64,000 nucleotides of DNA from Cyrtodaria siliqua (taxonomy: Eukaryota > Mollusca > Bivalvia > Adapedonta > Hiatellidae). Location of the stretch: positions 62,001-126,000 of the forward strand of contig JAWPHD010007150.1 in the NCBI GenBank assembly GCA_037043455.1. Reading direction: 5' to 3'. Positions 33,988-45,300 of this stretch are shown here, one piece after another. Position 1 is the stretch's first letter, and the number at the start of each line of letters is the position of its first letter. The notes beneath the pieces were generated by a model. It was not told the DNA's origin. It made no database searches and worked only from the letters and a program-made list of their open reading frames with translations. A program made the translations under genes and the position numbers.

Positions 33988-35059
33988 TTGTTTGGGCGCT
34001 TGTTTCAGCCACAGTTTTTTTTCACTTTTCAAACAAAATTCAAATAGGACATAAATAAGATGTATATCAGTGAAACAGACATTTTGAGTGGTAAATAAAA
34101 ATACCTTACTTTTCAAAATCAGTTCAGAAATAAAAATTCCACATGCGAAAATTGTTTTTGATCCTGCTGCATCAAAAATTTGTAAATATTTTTATGCCCC
34201 CGAAAATCCCGAATTTTTTTCGGGGCCATATAGTAATCGCACCGTCCGTCCGTCCGGATTCTGTCTGTCTGACATTCAGTTTTTCGAAACCCCTGAAGGG
34301 ATTTTTAAATAACTTGACACAAGTGAACTCCATAACAAGACGATGTGTCGCGCGCAAAACCCAGGTCTTCAAGGTCAAGGTCACACTTGGAGGTCAAAAG
34401 TCAAATTGTGTCCGTTCAATAACTCTGGCATTCATGGACAGATTTTCAAATAACTTGGCACAAGTGCTCACCACAACAAGACGATGTGTCGCGCACAAAA
34501 TCCAGCTCTGTGGCCCCAAGGTCAAGGTCACATTTAGAGGTCAAAGGTCAAATTGTGTCCAGTCAATAACTTTTGCATTCCAGGACGGATTTTCAAATAA
34601 CTTGGCACAAGTACTCACCACAACCAAATGAGGTGTCGTGCACAAAATCCAGGTCCATGACTCCAAGGTCAAGGTCATACTTAGAGGTCAAAGGACACTT
34701 CGGTGGCATTTATCACTTACAGTGATATTTCTTGTTTTTTTATAGAATTTTTATCCAAATATGGATACATGTAAATTAAGACACTGGAAGTTTTATAACA
34801 AAATATTAGAGCAAACTGAAGTTATTTGAGATTTCATAATTTTTGCTGCCCCAGCAACAAGGAATTTACATGGAAAAAGACCCACCAAAAAAGTATTTTG
34901 GCTGTAAAATATTTATTTCTCAACCAATTTTGAAATACAAGGTATTTTTATTTATCACTAAAAATTCCAGTTCTGCTAATATATTATAAATGGCCGTATT
35001 TATCAAATTGCTCATGCTATTGCCGAAAAACCTTTGGCTGAAACAAGCGTCCCAAACAA
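33988..35059. mobile_element. TA-flanked DNA element, 1,072 bp
   Basis: The termini 'ttgtttgggcgcttgtttca' and the inverse near 35035-35059 differ by about one base. The flanks are TA at 33986-33987 and 35060-35061, and removing one copy restores the minisatellite register ('ccactaggccac'). TA targets indicate a Tc1/mariner-type mobiliser. No transposase is encoded; another repeat is nested inside. Confidence 0.85.
34192..34737 (+). repeat. Nested 'gtccgtccgtcc' interspersed repeat
   Basis: Starts 'tatgcccccgaaaat', followed by 'cgtccgtccgtccgg'. It then has about three tandem units of ~115 bp with 'aaggtcaaggtcaca', 'ggtcaaaggtcaaattgtgt' and 'acttggcacaagt', ending 'cagtgatatttcttgtttt'. 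Frames across it (up to 162 codons) are repeat-derived. Confidence 0.7.
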
Positions 35060-35575
35060 TAGGCCACAGTCAATGCCACACCACTAGGCCACGGCCCCAC
35101 CACTAGGCCATGGCCAATACCCCACCACTAGGCCATGGCCAATGCCCAACAACAAGGCCATGGCCAATGCCCTACCACTAGGCCACGGCCAATGCACAAC
35201 CTCTTGGCCACGGCCAATGCCCTACCACCAGGCCATGGCCAGTATCCTACCACTAGGCTATGTCCAATGCCCTACCACTAGGCCATGGCCAATGCCCTAC
35301 CATTAGGCCATGGCCAATGCCCTACCACTAGGCCACAGCCAATGCCCTACCACTAGGCCACAGCCAATGCCCTACCACTAGGCTATGGCCAATGCCCTAC
35401 CACTAGGCCATGGTCCATGCCCTACCACTAGGCCACGGCCAATGCCCTACCACCAGGCCATGGCCAATATCCTACCACTAGGCCAGGGCCAATACGTAGC
35501 ACAGGGCCATGGCCAGTGCCCTAAAACTAGGCCATGGCCAGTGCCCTAAAACTAGGTCACAGCCAAAGTATGGTC
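35060..35575. repeat. 25-bp minisatellite, right block
   Basis: About 20 further copies of the unit at 33200, more variable toward the right end. Confidence 0.9.
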
Positions 35576-36589
35576 AATAAATATAACTTGGCCATAAAAT
35601 AACACCCAAATCACCTCCAGCCCCTTGAAAATAGTACATTGGTGGCTATTTTATTTTACAATATATTATTCACAATTTTTTAGATTTGATAATAATTGGT
35701 CTGCCATCTTAAAAAAAAAATGGATGGGATATGGTCAAGTGAAATTTCAACCAAATGCATATTTTAGACATGAGCAGTGTCAACCATATGGTGCATGACA
35801 GTAATTCAACGCTATTGATATCAGAAGAAATACTTATATGGCAGAAATTGTGCCATCATCCAAAATTTTGGCTATATTAGACCTCTTGTTTATTGTCAAA
35901 ATCATATTATTTTAGTAAACTAGTGATGTGATCAATGAGGAGGATGGGTGGGGTGCAAGTGGGGTTCTCATAACAGGATAACAGCAAATTGAATTGCTGA
36001 TAATAGTTAACAGCAAATTATAACAGGATAACAGAAATAACCCTTTTCCCAACCCCCACTCGTCAGTATGAAGGAGTGCTTTGAGGACAGGTTCATTGTA
36101 CGCCTTGTTCCATCATTATGTAGTTTGAATAGCACTTTGTACCATCTTGCATCAAGAACTTACTGTTATCTGGCATACCTTTGAACCATTATTGATGTAA
36201 TGGTAAATTAATGATGTTAGAAGTTACATTTAGCTGTTTTGTTCTAGTTTGTGATAACAGATGTAATCTCTAATCTGTTTAATAAGTACTGCTAAATTTC
36301 TAGCATTAATATAAATTGATGTTTGTTTTTTTCATTAGGAATTGATAGTTTTTCTGGTGAAAATGTAAAAAAAATGAGAAATTAGCATTACATTTATGCC
36401 CTCTACATATTCCAGAAGGCACACTTATCAGGACATATTTTTTCGACAGTTAGATAGAGGCTTTAAGAGCAATCATCACCATTAAGAAAATGAAAGGGAA
36501 GGAGCATAGCGACCGTATCACTCCATATATATATATATATATATATGATGTTTAGTGGAAATCATGGCACAGTCGACTCTGAATACGTT
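35576..36589. other. No gene recognised; (AT)n at 36523
   Basis: Non-coding sequence with a direct repeat 'aacagcaaatt'/'taacaggataacag' at about 35970-36030 and an AT dinucleotide run at about 36523-36546. Confidence 0.5.
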
Positions 36590-36832
36590 GATAACTGGTT
36601 GAAGCCTAGCTGGCACCACTGGGTTTCTTTAGTGTGTCTTTAGACAAGACTCTCCCTTAAATCGCAGTCTGTGAGTTAGGGACATATAATGGAGTGTCCT
36701 GTTAGGAATATATTCAGTAGTAAGAGTAGGGCATGTACAGTTTCTGGATTCCTATGTATCGTTTCCTCTCTGGTGCGGCTCAAAATAACCTAAAATAATG
36801 TGTTGAGGTGTTAACAATTCAATTTATTTTTA
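36590..36832 (+). mobile_element. SINE family B, diverged copy
   Basis: Contains 'actgggtttctttagtgtgt', 'taagagtagggcatgtacag' and 'gtgcggctcaaaataacct', ending near 'gttaacaattcaattt'. These match 40335-40610 (inverted) and 49083-49297. Confidence 0.6.
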
Positions 36833-37209
36833 TTATAGCCCTATTAGTTTATTGTTTTGCGATTAAATGTGCTTCACAAAAACGTGGGTATTAATGAACT
36901 CTTGGTATCGTGAGTAGGTAGGTCACTTCTTTGAGGTCAAAAACATACTTCTGAGTTGCTCAATTTCAGAAATACACGTCATAAATCCTGAAAACTTTCA
37001 CTCTACAATCCTTGTTTTTTGAGCTTTAAAGCTACACAGTCTCTATATCAATCGATTTCTTTGTAGGCGTGTTCTTATTTGTAACTTCATGTTCACCATC
37101 TCATGTCGATTTAAGCGAGCAAATATAGCGCAGGAAATCATTTACTGTATAGACATTGACCAGTGCACATCGTACCTATACAAAGGTAACAGTGTTTTTT
37201 TACAGAAAA
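36833..37209. other. No gene recognised
   Basis: AT-rich sequence without frame or repeat support. Confidence 0.5.
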
Positions 37210-37285
37210 AAAAAGGTTGGCCTCTCGTGGAACACACGACCTTCTGATTTCAAGTCAGGTCATCTATCCACTGAACTACTTGAGA
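37210..37285 (-). other. tRNA-Ser(UGA)-like pseudogene
   Basis: The minus strand shows 'gttcagtggatagatgacc', an anticodon arm CTGA-CTTGAAA-TCAG with TGA anticodon, and a T-arm-like 'tcgtgtgttccacga'. A run of nine T follows as a possible pol III terminator. The T loop is short and no matching 5' acceptor strand exists, so it is tRNA-derived rather than a working tRNA. Confidence 0.4.
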
Positions 37286-37875
37286 AAATAGTATACTAAC
37301 TACCATTTATTATGAGGCAAAATAACTTTTGAATGCAACTCAAGATGGATCAATAAATATTTATCACATAACAATATGGCTTCTGGGAGTGTAATAAAGC
37401 CATGACTTATTTCTCGTAATACACTAGTGTATTACAGATGCAAATGAGGGCCGAATCACTGTGTTTTGTACAGTAAAACATTTAACCCCAATTGTTTGCA
37501 TGGTATATCATACGACGCGTTCAGACACCTTAACTTTTTAACATTATTTGAAATCTTACTGCATGTTAGTAACGTTAAATTTTGTTAAGGATGTCGCAGT
37601 ATTTGCAGGGCAATCGCATTTACAGTCATGTAACATAGCTGGGAGTTTTTATTAAGTCAATAATACACAGTCACTAATGTAAGATTCTATTTATCACATA
37701 ACACACCTACGACATGATAGTTTCGCTTTTATGTTGTCAATTTACCTTATATACGGCGGCCATTTGTAAGAGAAATCATGATGTCGTGATAAATATTTAT
37801 TGATCCATCTTGAGTTGTGTTCAAATATGTTATTTTGCCTCATAATAAATGGTAGTAAGTATATTATTTTCTCAA
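37280..37875. repeat. 596-bp foldback with ~88-bp arms
   Basis: Arms at 37280-37370 and 37787-37875 are about 90% identical inverted copies ('accatttattatgaggcaaa', 'gatggatcaataaatattta'). The loop holds a perfect 'taatacactagtgtatta' palindrome near 37418. It starts right at the end of the tRNA-like sequence. Probably a MITE. Confidence 0.8.
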
Positions 37876-38049
37876 GTTACACGTGTAAATGAACATTGCC
37901 CGGTGTAATATTTTATGTTATCAATATGAAACTAATACTTTGCCTCAAAACAACCATATCTCGACTTGTTATTTAGAGCTTGGTGAGTTTGTGTGTGCGC
38001 GAGTTGTTACGTAATGCTTATTTAGTGTTAAAAATGCTACAACATACCA

Positions 38050-38141
38050 ATAAATAGCTGTAGTCTAGTGGTTCAGCATACATCCTTCAAAACTTAAAAG
38101 TGCATGGCTGTGGTTCAAATTCCGCTCCAGGCAACTTTTTT
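38050..38141 (+). other. tRNA-derived sequence with T-run
   Basis: A box 'gtagtctagtggttcagc', B box 'ggttcaaattcc', then a run of T ending near 38147. The arms do not fold cleanly. It is a pol III promoter-like relic, perhaps a SINE head. Confidence 0.4.
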
Positions 38142-38271
38142 TTTTTTATCACATATTCTGAAGCCGTATATTTATCGATGTTTCCTGTAAGGAGGCTAAA
38201 TAAAAATGAGAATTTTTACGCATCGATGCCTTATATACAAACTTTTGGGGGTGTTTGTAGATTTGAAACTA

Positions 38272-39071
38272 CAGTCGAACCTCGATAGCTCGAACACCGG
38301 TGATTCGAATACCATCGGTAACTCGAACACATGTTCCTGTCCCGACACAACTCCTATATAATTCAATGCAATTTAACCTCGATTATTCGAATATTATTTC
38401 TCGAATACCCCGGCTCGCTCGAATACATTTTACGGTCCGAATATCCATTTTAGTGTGAATTTAAACCTCACTTAATCGAAGGTGATGATCCGTTGCCATG
38501 CGACATCGGCCATATTAATTGTAATCGACGCGTTTGTATTTGTTTGTAGCAAGTTCGGTCATAGTGCGAAAACAGATAAAGTTGATTGTTAAAGGTGCGA
38601 ACATTTATGATTGAAAAGCGATAATAGACAGATAAAATGTATGTTTAGTGAACTTCTTTTACTGTTAATTACGACAAATTAAACACGGTTGAATTTCTAA
38701 TTAAATAATGTACCGAAACCAGTTTTACCTTGTTCTCATTATTCGGACTTCCAGAATGTATGTTAACATATATTAGTTTGATATTTCTTTAAATAAATGA
38801 TAAAACAAACACATTATTGCAGTTTTTCTTGTATTTGCAGTGTAACAATTACATGTTATATATCCGTTTTGAGGTTTAAACAAACATGCATGAACATAAA
38901 AAACATACCGAGAACGTACATATCACCATATCTCACGTACACAAGTAACACTATTTCGGGTGGTACACAAGTTCGGATAGATATTTTGGTTTTTACCGTT
39001 ACCTCGAGGCCATCGATAGCTCGAACATATCCTTATGGTCCCGCTGACTTCGAGCTATCGAGGTTCGACTG
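38272..39071. mobile_element. pogo/Tigger-like MITE, 800 bp
   Basis: The termini 'cagtcgaacctcgatagctc' and its inverse are flanked by TA (38270-38271 and 39072-39073). CAGT-CGAACCTCGAT-type ends and TA targets are typical of pogo/Tigger elements. Internal 'ctcgaataccccggctcg' repeats echo the ends. No transposase seen. Confidence 0.8.
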
Positions 39072-39073
39072 TA

Positions 39074-40083
39074 CTACACACGTGACTCATTCATTATCAA
39101 TTAAAATAGGGAGTGTGTAGCTTTAAGCAAGAATAATTATGACTTGAAAGATCAAAAATAGTTCATGTAATTGAGGGGGGGAAAGCCCCTAGTAAGAAAG
39201 CAAGAAATAAAGAGTAACTTCCTAGTTAGTGCATGCCATTACAACAACATAAACAATGGTGGATACACATGCTGATGATTTGTTAGCATTTACCTCATTC
39301 CTAGACAGTATTTGTTGCCTTGTCAGTTGGGAGTTTATTAATGCCACACTGTTATCTGTTGCATTATAATTATTGACTTCTTGACTGGCAATATTGAGTA
39401 ATTAACTTGAGACACCAATAATAGCATGCTTCACATTTAGTGCCATTATTAGTTGAATATCCACTTGGTATTCATTCCTTTAATTACGTGTCCAGGGTCA
39501 CTGTACATAAAACATGGAATTACATGATTGTGTCAGTCTTCCCTGGGACACTCAAAAGGTCATAAAAATTAGATGTAGTTTGGAAGTGTAGCAGGTTTTT
39601 GTAATCAAGTGCATTTGATTGCATGGTCTTTGTGGTACTGTGGTACCCACGGCAAGCAGCTGCATACAGGTAGATATGCTCCTACCTACTTAATTGTATA
39701 CACACATGGGTTAGGTATCCTGGATATCTGTCATGGTTTATTTATATTTATGCTGAATAAAATAATTGAATTGAAGTGTCAACCAAAATCCACAATGTTA
39801 TTGCATAATTATTATATTTTCAGACTACTAAAATACCAGTTTTTCCTTGTCCCAATGATGTATTGAGATGTCAGTTATGGAGGTGGTGGTAGTGGGGGAA
39901 CACTGTGCTTTTCCACACCCTTTACTATGTGAACATTGGGAGACCACTTCTTCTATACCTAGTTTTAGGAGTTAGACCTTGAACAGCACCAGACTTGAAA
40001 CTTGTACATAACTTTTGCAGAGCTTGAAGATTTACTGCAGTTTTGTCTATTCCAGGGTCATGTGTAGTATGTAAGTGGTAGGT
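39074..40083. other. Upstream region of the PLC-beta exon
   Basis: No repeat family or promoter motif was recognised with confidence. A splice-acceptor-like 'ttttgtctattccag' ends at 40055, so the first coding exon may begin at 40056 with about 28 bases of 5' untranslated sequence, and the transcription start would lie further upstream. A donor-like GTAAGT just before the ATG makes this uncertain. Confidence 0.4.
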
Positions 40084-40167
40084 ATGGCAAAAGCCTTTGA
40101 TTTCCTGTGGCGTATCCCAGTGCCAGAGCGACTTCAGAAAGGAGACCTATTTGACCGCTGGGATGAG
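40084..40167 (+). CDS. PLCB4: Phospholipase C-beta (norpA/PLCB4 type), first coding exon
   Basis: PLC-beta cleaves phosphatidylinositol 4,5-bisphosphate to diacylglycerol and IP3 at the plasma membrane downstream of Gq. This exon codes 28 residues starting MAKAFDFLWRIPVPERLQKG and ending FDRWDE. It matches the beginning of the N-terminal PH domain in the norpA/PLCB4 subgroup: MAK/MTK start, hydrophobic W, PVP, then FDRW. The ATG has G at -3 and +4. The exon ends in phase 0 at a GTATGT donor (40168). The next exon (43588) continues the same domain without a gap. Vertebrate and fly relatives are about 1,100-1,200 residues, so only about 5% of the protein is in this window. A close paralogue of the PLC-beta family cannot be excluded. 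Confidence 0.8.
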
Positions 40168-40334
40168 GTATGTAGCATTTTGTACGTGCTTAAATCCATT
40201 AAATATATTTAATACCGGTATACTCGGGTATAAGGGTAAGAGAGTGAGAAAAAATCATCATTGCATGACAGGGTATTCAAATATACAAGCCTTGATTTGA
40301 TGTGAATATGGATGTGGCAGTGTCCCAGTAGAAT

Positions 40335-40610
40335 TGAATTGAATGTTGTTTAACGGCTCATCAACACAGTATAGGTTATTTATAGCCGCCCCAGAGAGAG
40401 GGGAAGGATACATAGGAATCCGGGAACCTGCCCTACTCTTATTATCGAATAGTAGAGATAGCATGGTAGATTCACAATCTGGAGAAGGCAGCTTCGAGTA
40501 CCACCGTTGTCGCTGGGTTTCTTTGGTGCGTCGTTAGGCAAGACCCTTAACCAAGTCCGTTGATTGAAGTCTATCCCCCGAGTGTGAGAAAGCACAATAT
40601 GTTTACGGTG
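40335..40610 (-). mobile_element. SINE family B, inverted copy
   Basis: Starts with the inverted tail 'attgaattgaatgttgttta' and 'acggctcatcaacac', then 'aatccgggaacctgccctac', matching 49083-49297 in reverse. It extends further with a head containing 'cgctgggtttctttggtgcg', also seen near 36620. Confidence 0.75.
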
Positions 40611-41655
40611 ATGATACAGACTTCACGTCGAGTATTAGTGTATATGTGTATATACTATAACCATCAAATTTGCATTAAATCGCACAAAGTTCTCAGGCGC
40701 TAATTGAAACAGCCCATTTGCAATTTACACTCAGTAAACAGTGCGACTTTTTAGCCTTTGTTGAATTACAGGCTATCTTTGCTATAAAGTAATTTTGCTC
40801 TGCAAGCACCATTTTATACTAATGCACAGTGGACATAGACATTCAGGTGAATATCCTAGTAGCTGAATATAAGTATAGATATTGTGTAATATCTAAATAC
40901 AGCTAAATACTGTCAGGTAAAACACAGTAATGCTCAAATGAAGTCATTGCTTGTTAGGCAGGCATGATAGCAACATAATGTACTGTGGAAATCAAATTAG
41001 TTTTGTGTAACACAGACTTGAGAAAATAAACCAACCAAAATTAAGTTCCTAGGTTTGCTGGTTTTTTTTTTAATGATTTAAACAGTAAGTAGAATTTAGG
41101 TGATTTTGGGCGTTGTGCTGTTGCACTTCAAATTTACCCTTTTTTTCCATGAATGATTAAAAAATACTTCAATATAAATTTAGTGAAACTGATTATATGG
41201 CTGGATGGGATACTTAAAGACAAATCCAACGGTATATAAACTTAATATATTTGACATTTTTTAGTGGAGATATATTATTAATTATTAAAGTTACGCTTCG
41301 TTATACATTTTCATCTTTTGAAACATGATGTTTCTTCTAAGGCTCAATAAAAAGGGCAATATTTCATATATTTCTTGCATATTTTGGTGATTTTTAATTG
41401 GGAATGAACACTTCTTATTGAAAAATAGCTTTAAAAATGGACTGATTCAAGACGCAAATTTTGTAGTTTAGGTATAGTGTCAAATTTTTTTTTCTTCCTA
41501 AAAACATGTAGTGTCTCTAACTACTCAACTTCATAATATAGATGAAGGACTGACATTTCTAACTTTCTAAATTAATAGATGGTCCAATTAATAGATCTAG
41601 AAAAAATCTAAGAATGTGTGCTTCTGTTATTACATTGGCATTGTGATGGAAAGAA

Positions 41656-43180
41656 GGTTACGGACACTACAAAAAACGTGTAGTGTTCGTAACCTACATG
41701 TTGAACACTACAATTAACACTTTGTTTAAGCACTAATTTTTTGCTTATATCTTGACCAGTATTGTTTTACTAGTTGCATCATAATCACAGAAAAAGTTTT
41801 ATCTAGAAAGCATGATGCTGTTGTCACACGGAAAGTGAATGCATTATATTTATTGTCAGTTCCATTTATTCTAAAAATGGTTAAAATATGAATTTGTGCA
41901 TTTTATTTTCAACATCCAGGTAATTTGTTGCTAGCATATAAGATGTATATGCATTATAAGATGTATATGCATTTGTAGTGACAAAATAATACCACTTTGT
42001 CAAAAACTCACACATGAATAAAACTATGTATTTATTTGTTGATAATGAAACATATATTTGTGTAATGTCCGTAACCTCGTATTTAAATCTATGGCTATAG
42101 GGTAAAAATATGTCTTTTAACTTGCATATTATGAATTTTGGAAGCCATGTGCTATAAGCACATGAAAAGAACTAAAAACCAAGAATTATCTATGTTCCTT
42201 TGTGTTTTTTTGTGTTGGTGCGCCTTAAAACCCAATTCAATTCAATTCTTTTTTTGAAAATTCTTAGAAATATTGACCCTAAAAGCAAAAACAAAAATGA
42301 CTTTTGAAGAAAAAAATATTTATTTTACAAAATACGTTAATAGAATCGTATATTTTAGAAACTAAACGCAAACAACATCAACGTTATACTAGATGCATAT
42401 ATAGTCCTGGTATTTGACATTGTATGGAAAGGTTACGGACACTACATTAACTCGTTCTATAATTTTTTTAATCTACACAAATTTTAACAGGTTTAAATTT
42501 ACTTGTGGTTTTGTTTTTAATGTACATTGATGGTAGTATTTGTTTAGAGCCGGTTTTAATTAATATATAAATATATATATATATATAAAAAATAGATATT
42601 TAAACACCATAATTATTCACATTTAATATGAATATATATTTTTCAAAGTACACATTGTGACACAAGTGTCGAGGTAATTTAAGAGTTTATGGGTCGAGGT
42701 AATTTAAGAGTTTATGGATGACTTCGATATGAATTAATTTATCTTAGTTGCCATAGAACAAATCATGATGGACGTAAGTTAAAAAGCATTGAGTATAACA
42801 AATCTTTTTTGTTCATATTTACTTCAAAGTCTCTTCTGTGTAGTGCCCGTAACCTTTATAGAAAGACTGCAAAAATGATCTTTAAATACTTTAAACATTT
42901 TAAATTAATTCTTTTGTGAATAACTAAATCACTATCGATGTTAATTTATTAATTATAATCTGTTATTGAAACACAAAAAGTCTTTATGTGGAATATCATT
43001 CATACGATTTTAGGCAATTTTCACACTTGACAACATTTTGACCTAAAAAGAAATCCAAGCAAATACTTCTGAATTACTTGTTGTTAGAGTTTAATTGATA
43101 ATATTTTGTGTCACTTTAATTAAGTTTATTAATTACAAATTAAGTATATGTTACATCAATGATGTGTAGTGTCCGTAACC
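41656..43180. repeat. Cluster of six GGTTACGGACACTAC motifs
   Basis: The 15-base motif lies at 41656-41670 (+), 41680-41694 (-), about 42062-42076 (-), about 42431-42445 (+), about 42841-42855 (-) and about 43166-43180 (-), with 0-2 changes each. The first pair forms a tight hairpin. The set looks like terminal and subterminal repeats of one or more MITEs inside intron 1. Confidence 0.75.
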
Positions 43181-43349
43181 AAATGACACTAGCCTCTTTA
43201 ATATCTTTAAAAAAAAATGAGGTTGGACAATCTTTATATCCAATGAGTTTTGGTAACTTGGCACCATGAAGTTCCATGAAAATGCAATTCGAGATCTTTT
43301 AAAGAACTATCAATTTTGACACCCAGTGCAACACAATTGAGCCCACCCG

Positions 43350-43525
43350 TGCATGTAATATCTAAATATAGCTAAATATTGTGTAATATCTAAATATAGC
43401 TAAATATCTAAACATAGCTAAATATTGTGTAATATCTAAATATAGCCGAATATTCTGTGTGGTTTCTAAATATAGCTGAATATCCTGTGTGTTTTCTAAA
43501 TATAGCAGAATATTCTGTGTGAATA
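43350..43525. repeat. 'taaatatagctaaatat' tandem stretch
   Basis: Five to six imperfect copies of a ~25-30-bp unit. A single related unit lies at about 40885-40915. Confidence 0.7.
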
Positions 43526-43587
43526 CAGCTGTATAGTGCATATTATGATGTTATGTACATGTACTTATACATTCTTTATTTTTGTAG

Positions 43588-43668
43588 GAATGTTCAGCGC
43601 TAGAAGCTGGATGTTTGGTTAAAGTGGATGAATATGGATTCTTTATATACTGGAAGAGTGATGGCAAG
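43588..43668 (+). CDS. PLCB4: Phospholipase C-beta (norpA/PLCB4 type), second coding exon
   Basis: Begins after 'tttttgtag' and ends at a GTAGGC donor (43669). The 27 codons are in phase 0 and contain 'LVKVDEYGFFIYWKSDGK', which is the diagnostic PH-domain segment of norpA/PLCB4 proteins (KVDEYGFF-YWKS-G). Together with the first exon it gives residues 1-55. The stretch ECSALEAGC between the exons corresponds to the variable linker of that domain. The next expected segment (a V-E-hydrophobic-DIR-G-PKDPK motif) was looked for by eye down to 64000 and not found. Either intron 2 exceeds 20 kb, or exon 3 was missed. Confidence 0.82.
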
Positions 43669-44094
43669 GTAGGCCTCTCTATTCAGCTCATCTGTTTTGA
43701 AAAAGGAAATAGGAATAGCTATTGTCACCATATAAGTATTGTCGTCTGTGCGTCCTATTAAGATATAATGCAACAACTTGCAATTAGCCCACCTTAAGGC
43801 ATGCAATGGCATTTCAGTATTCAAAAGATCCTAAATTAAATGAGCAACTAACAAGCAATTAGCATATGCAATTGCATTGAAGTACCTGTATTAAGTTCTC
43901 AAATAAAATTCTCTGTTCAGTTATTTGTTTTTGCATCAGTATAAAATTAAATTATAATTTATGCTCTCGTATAAACAGGTTTCTGAAGTAAATTTGAAAT
44001 AATTACAGTTAACTTCATTACCTTGAACTGCAGGCATTTGTTCGAAGTATAGAAAGACAATAAAAAGCAATCAGTATTGATTGTGCCAAATATT
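43669..44094 (+). other. Start of intron 2, no feature
   Basis: AT-rich intron sequence after the GTAGGC donor. No repeat recognised. Confidence 0.5.
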
Positions 44095-45300
44095 GGTACC
44101 GTCCAAACAACCACTATATTTTTTTGTCTCGGGTAGACGGGGAATTGTTTTAGAAAAAAAAATCTTCTTCTCTGAAACTACAAGGCACAGAGGTCTCATG
44201 TAGCAAATGTTTGATATTATTTTGCATTGACTATAAGCTTATGGTCCTTTACCAAGTTTGTTCAAATGGTGACCTTTGGGTCACATTTGGCCCCTCCCCA
44301 AGGGTCACATGTTTTACATATATAGGGAAAAACTTAAAAAATCTTTTTCTCTGAAACTGCAAGAGCCAGAGGTTTAATATTTTGCATTTGCTATAAGCTT
44401 ATGGTCCTCTACTATGTTTGTTCAAATGGTGACCCTGGGGTAAAATTTGTCCCTGCCCCGGGGGTCACAGTTTTACATAGCCTTAATGTAGGATTTTTTT
44501 TTTTAAAAAAATCTTCTTGGAAACTACAGGAGCCAGAAGTTTGATATTTTGCATTTACTATAAGCTTATGGTCCTTTACCAAGTTTGTTCAAATGGTGAC
44601 CCTTGGGTCACATTTGGCCCCGCCCCAAGGGTCACATGTTTTACATTTATAGGGAAAAACTAAAAAAATCTTTTTCTCTGAAACTGCAAGAGCCAGAGGT
44701 TTAATATTTTGTATTTGCTATAAGCTCATGGTCCTCTACCAATTTTGTTCATATGGTGACCCTGGAGTCACATTTGGCTCTGCCCTGGGGAGTCACGGTT
44801 TTACATAGGCTTGTATAGGGAAAAACTGAAAAAAATCTACTTCTCTGGAACTGTAAGAGCCAGTGGTATTATATTTTGCATTTACTATACTCTTATGGTC
44901 CTTTACCAAGTTTGTTCAAATGGTGACCCTGTGGTCACATTTGGCCCCGCCCTATAGACTTGTATAGGGAAAAACTTAAAAAATCTTCTTCTCTGAACCC
45001 ACAAAACCACAAGGCACACAGAACCACAAGGCACACAGTTCTCATATATTACATGTAGCCCTAGGGTCACATTTGGCCATGCCCCAGGTGTTACACTCTA
45101 GCACCTTCATTTTGTATTTGATCTTTACCAACCTTTGTCAGTGTCTTTATATCAATGTTGTTATACATAACAGAGCCCACATTTCTTGAACAATCTTAAA
45201 CCAAACTTGCACAGATCGTAAAGACCATAAGATTTCGAAGAAGTTTGATAATGTGCCAGTACTCGGTTGATCGATTTAGGGCCATCTTGGCCCTCTTGTT
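44095..45300. repeat. ~165-bp-period tandem array 1
   Basis: The landmark 'tttgttcaaatggtgaccct' recurs with ttcaaatggt at 44261, 44421, 44588, 44748 (variant) and 44915, spacings 160-167 bp. Units also contain 'gaaactgcaagagccagagg' and 'agggaaaaac'. It ends in 'gatcgatttagggccatctt', and an equivalent end lies at about 45675-45715. Confidence 0.88.

Larger units (their letters stand above)
40168..43587 (+). other. Intron 1 of the PLC-beta gene
   Basis: Runs from GTATGT at 40168 to 'tttttgtag' at 43587, 3,420 bp. It contains an inverted family-B SINE, the GGTTACGGACACTAC motif cluster and a 'taaatatagctaaatat' tandem stretch (about 43350-43525). Confidence 0.75.

Noticed and set aside
34088..34631. 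162-codon plus-strand frame
   Set aside because: Lies inside the tandem 'aaggtcaaggtcac' interspersed repeat nested in a transposon.
37210..37285. Functional tRNA-Ser gene
   Set aside because: The anticodon arm is good, but the T loop is short and no pairing 5' acceptor strand is present.
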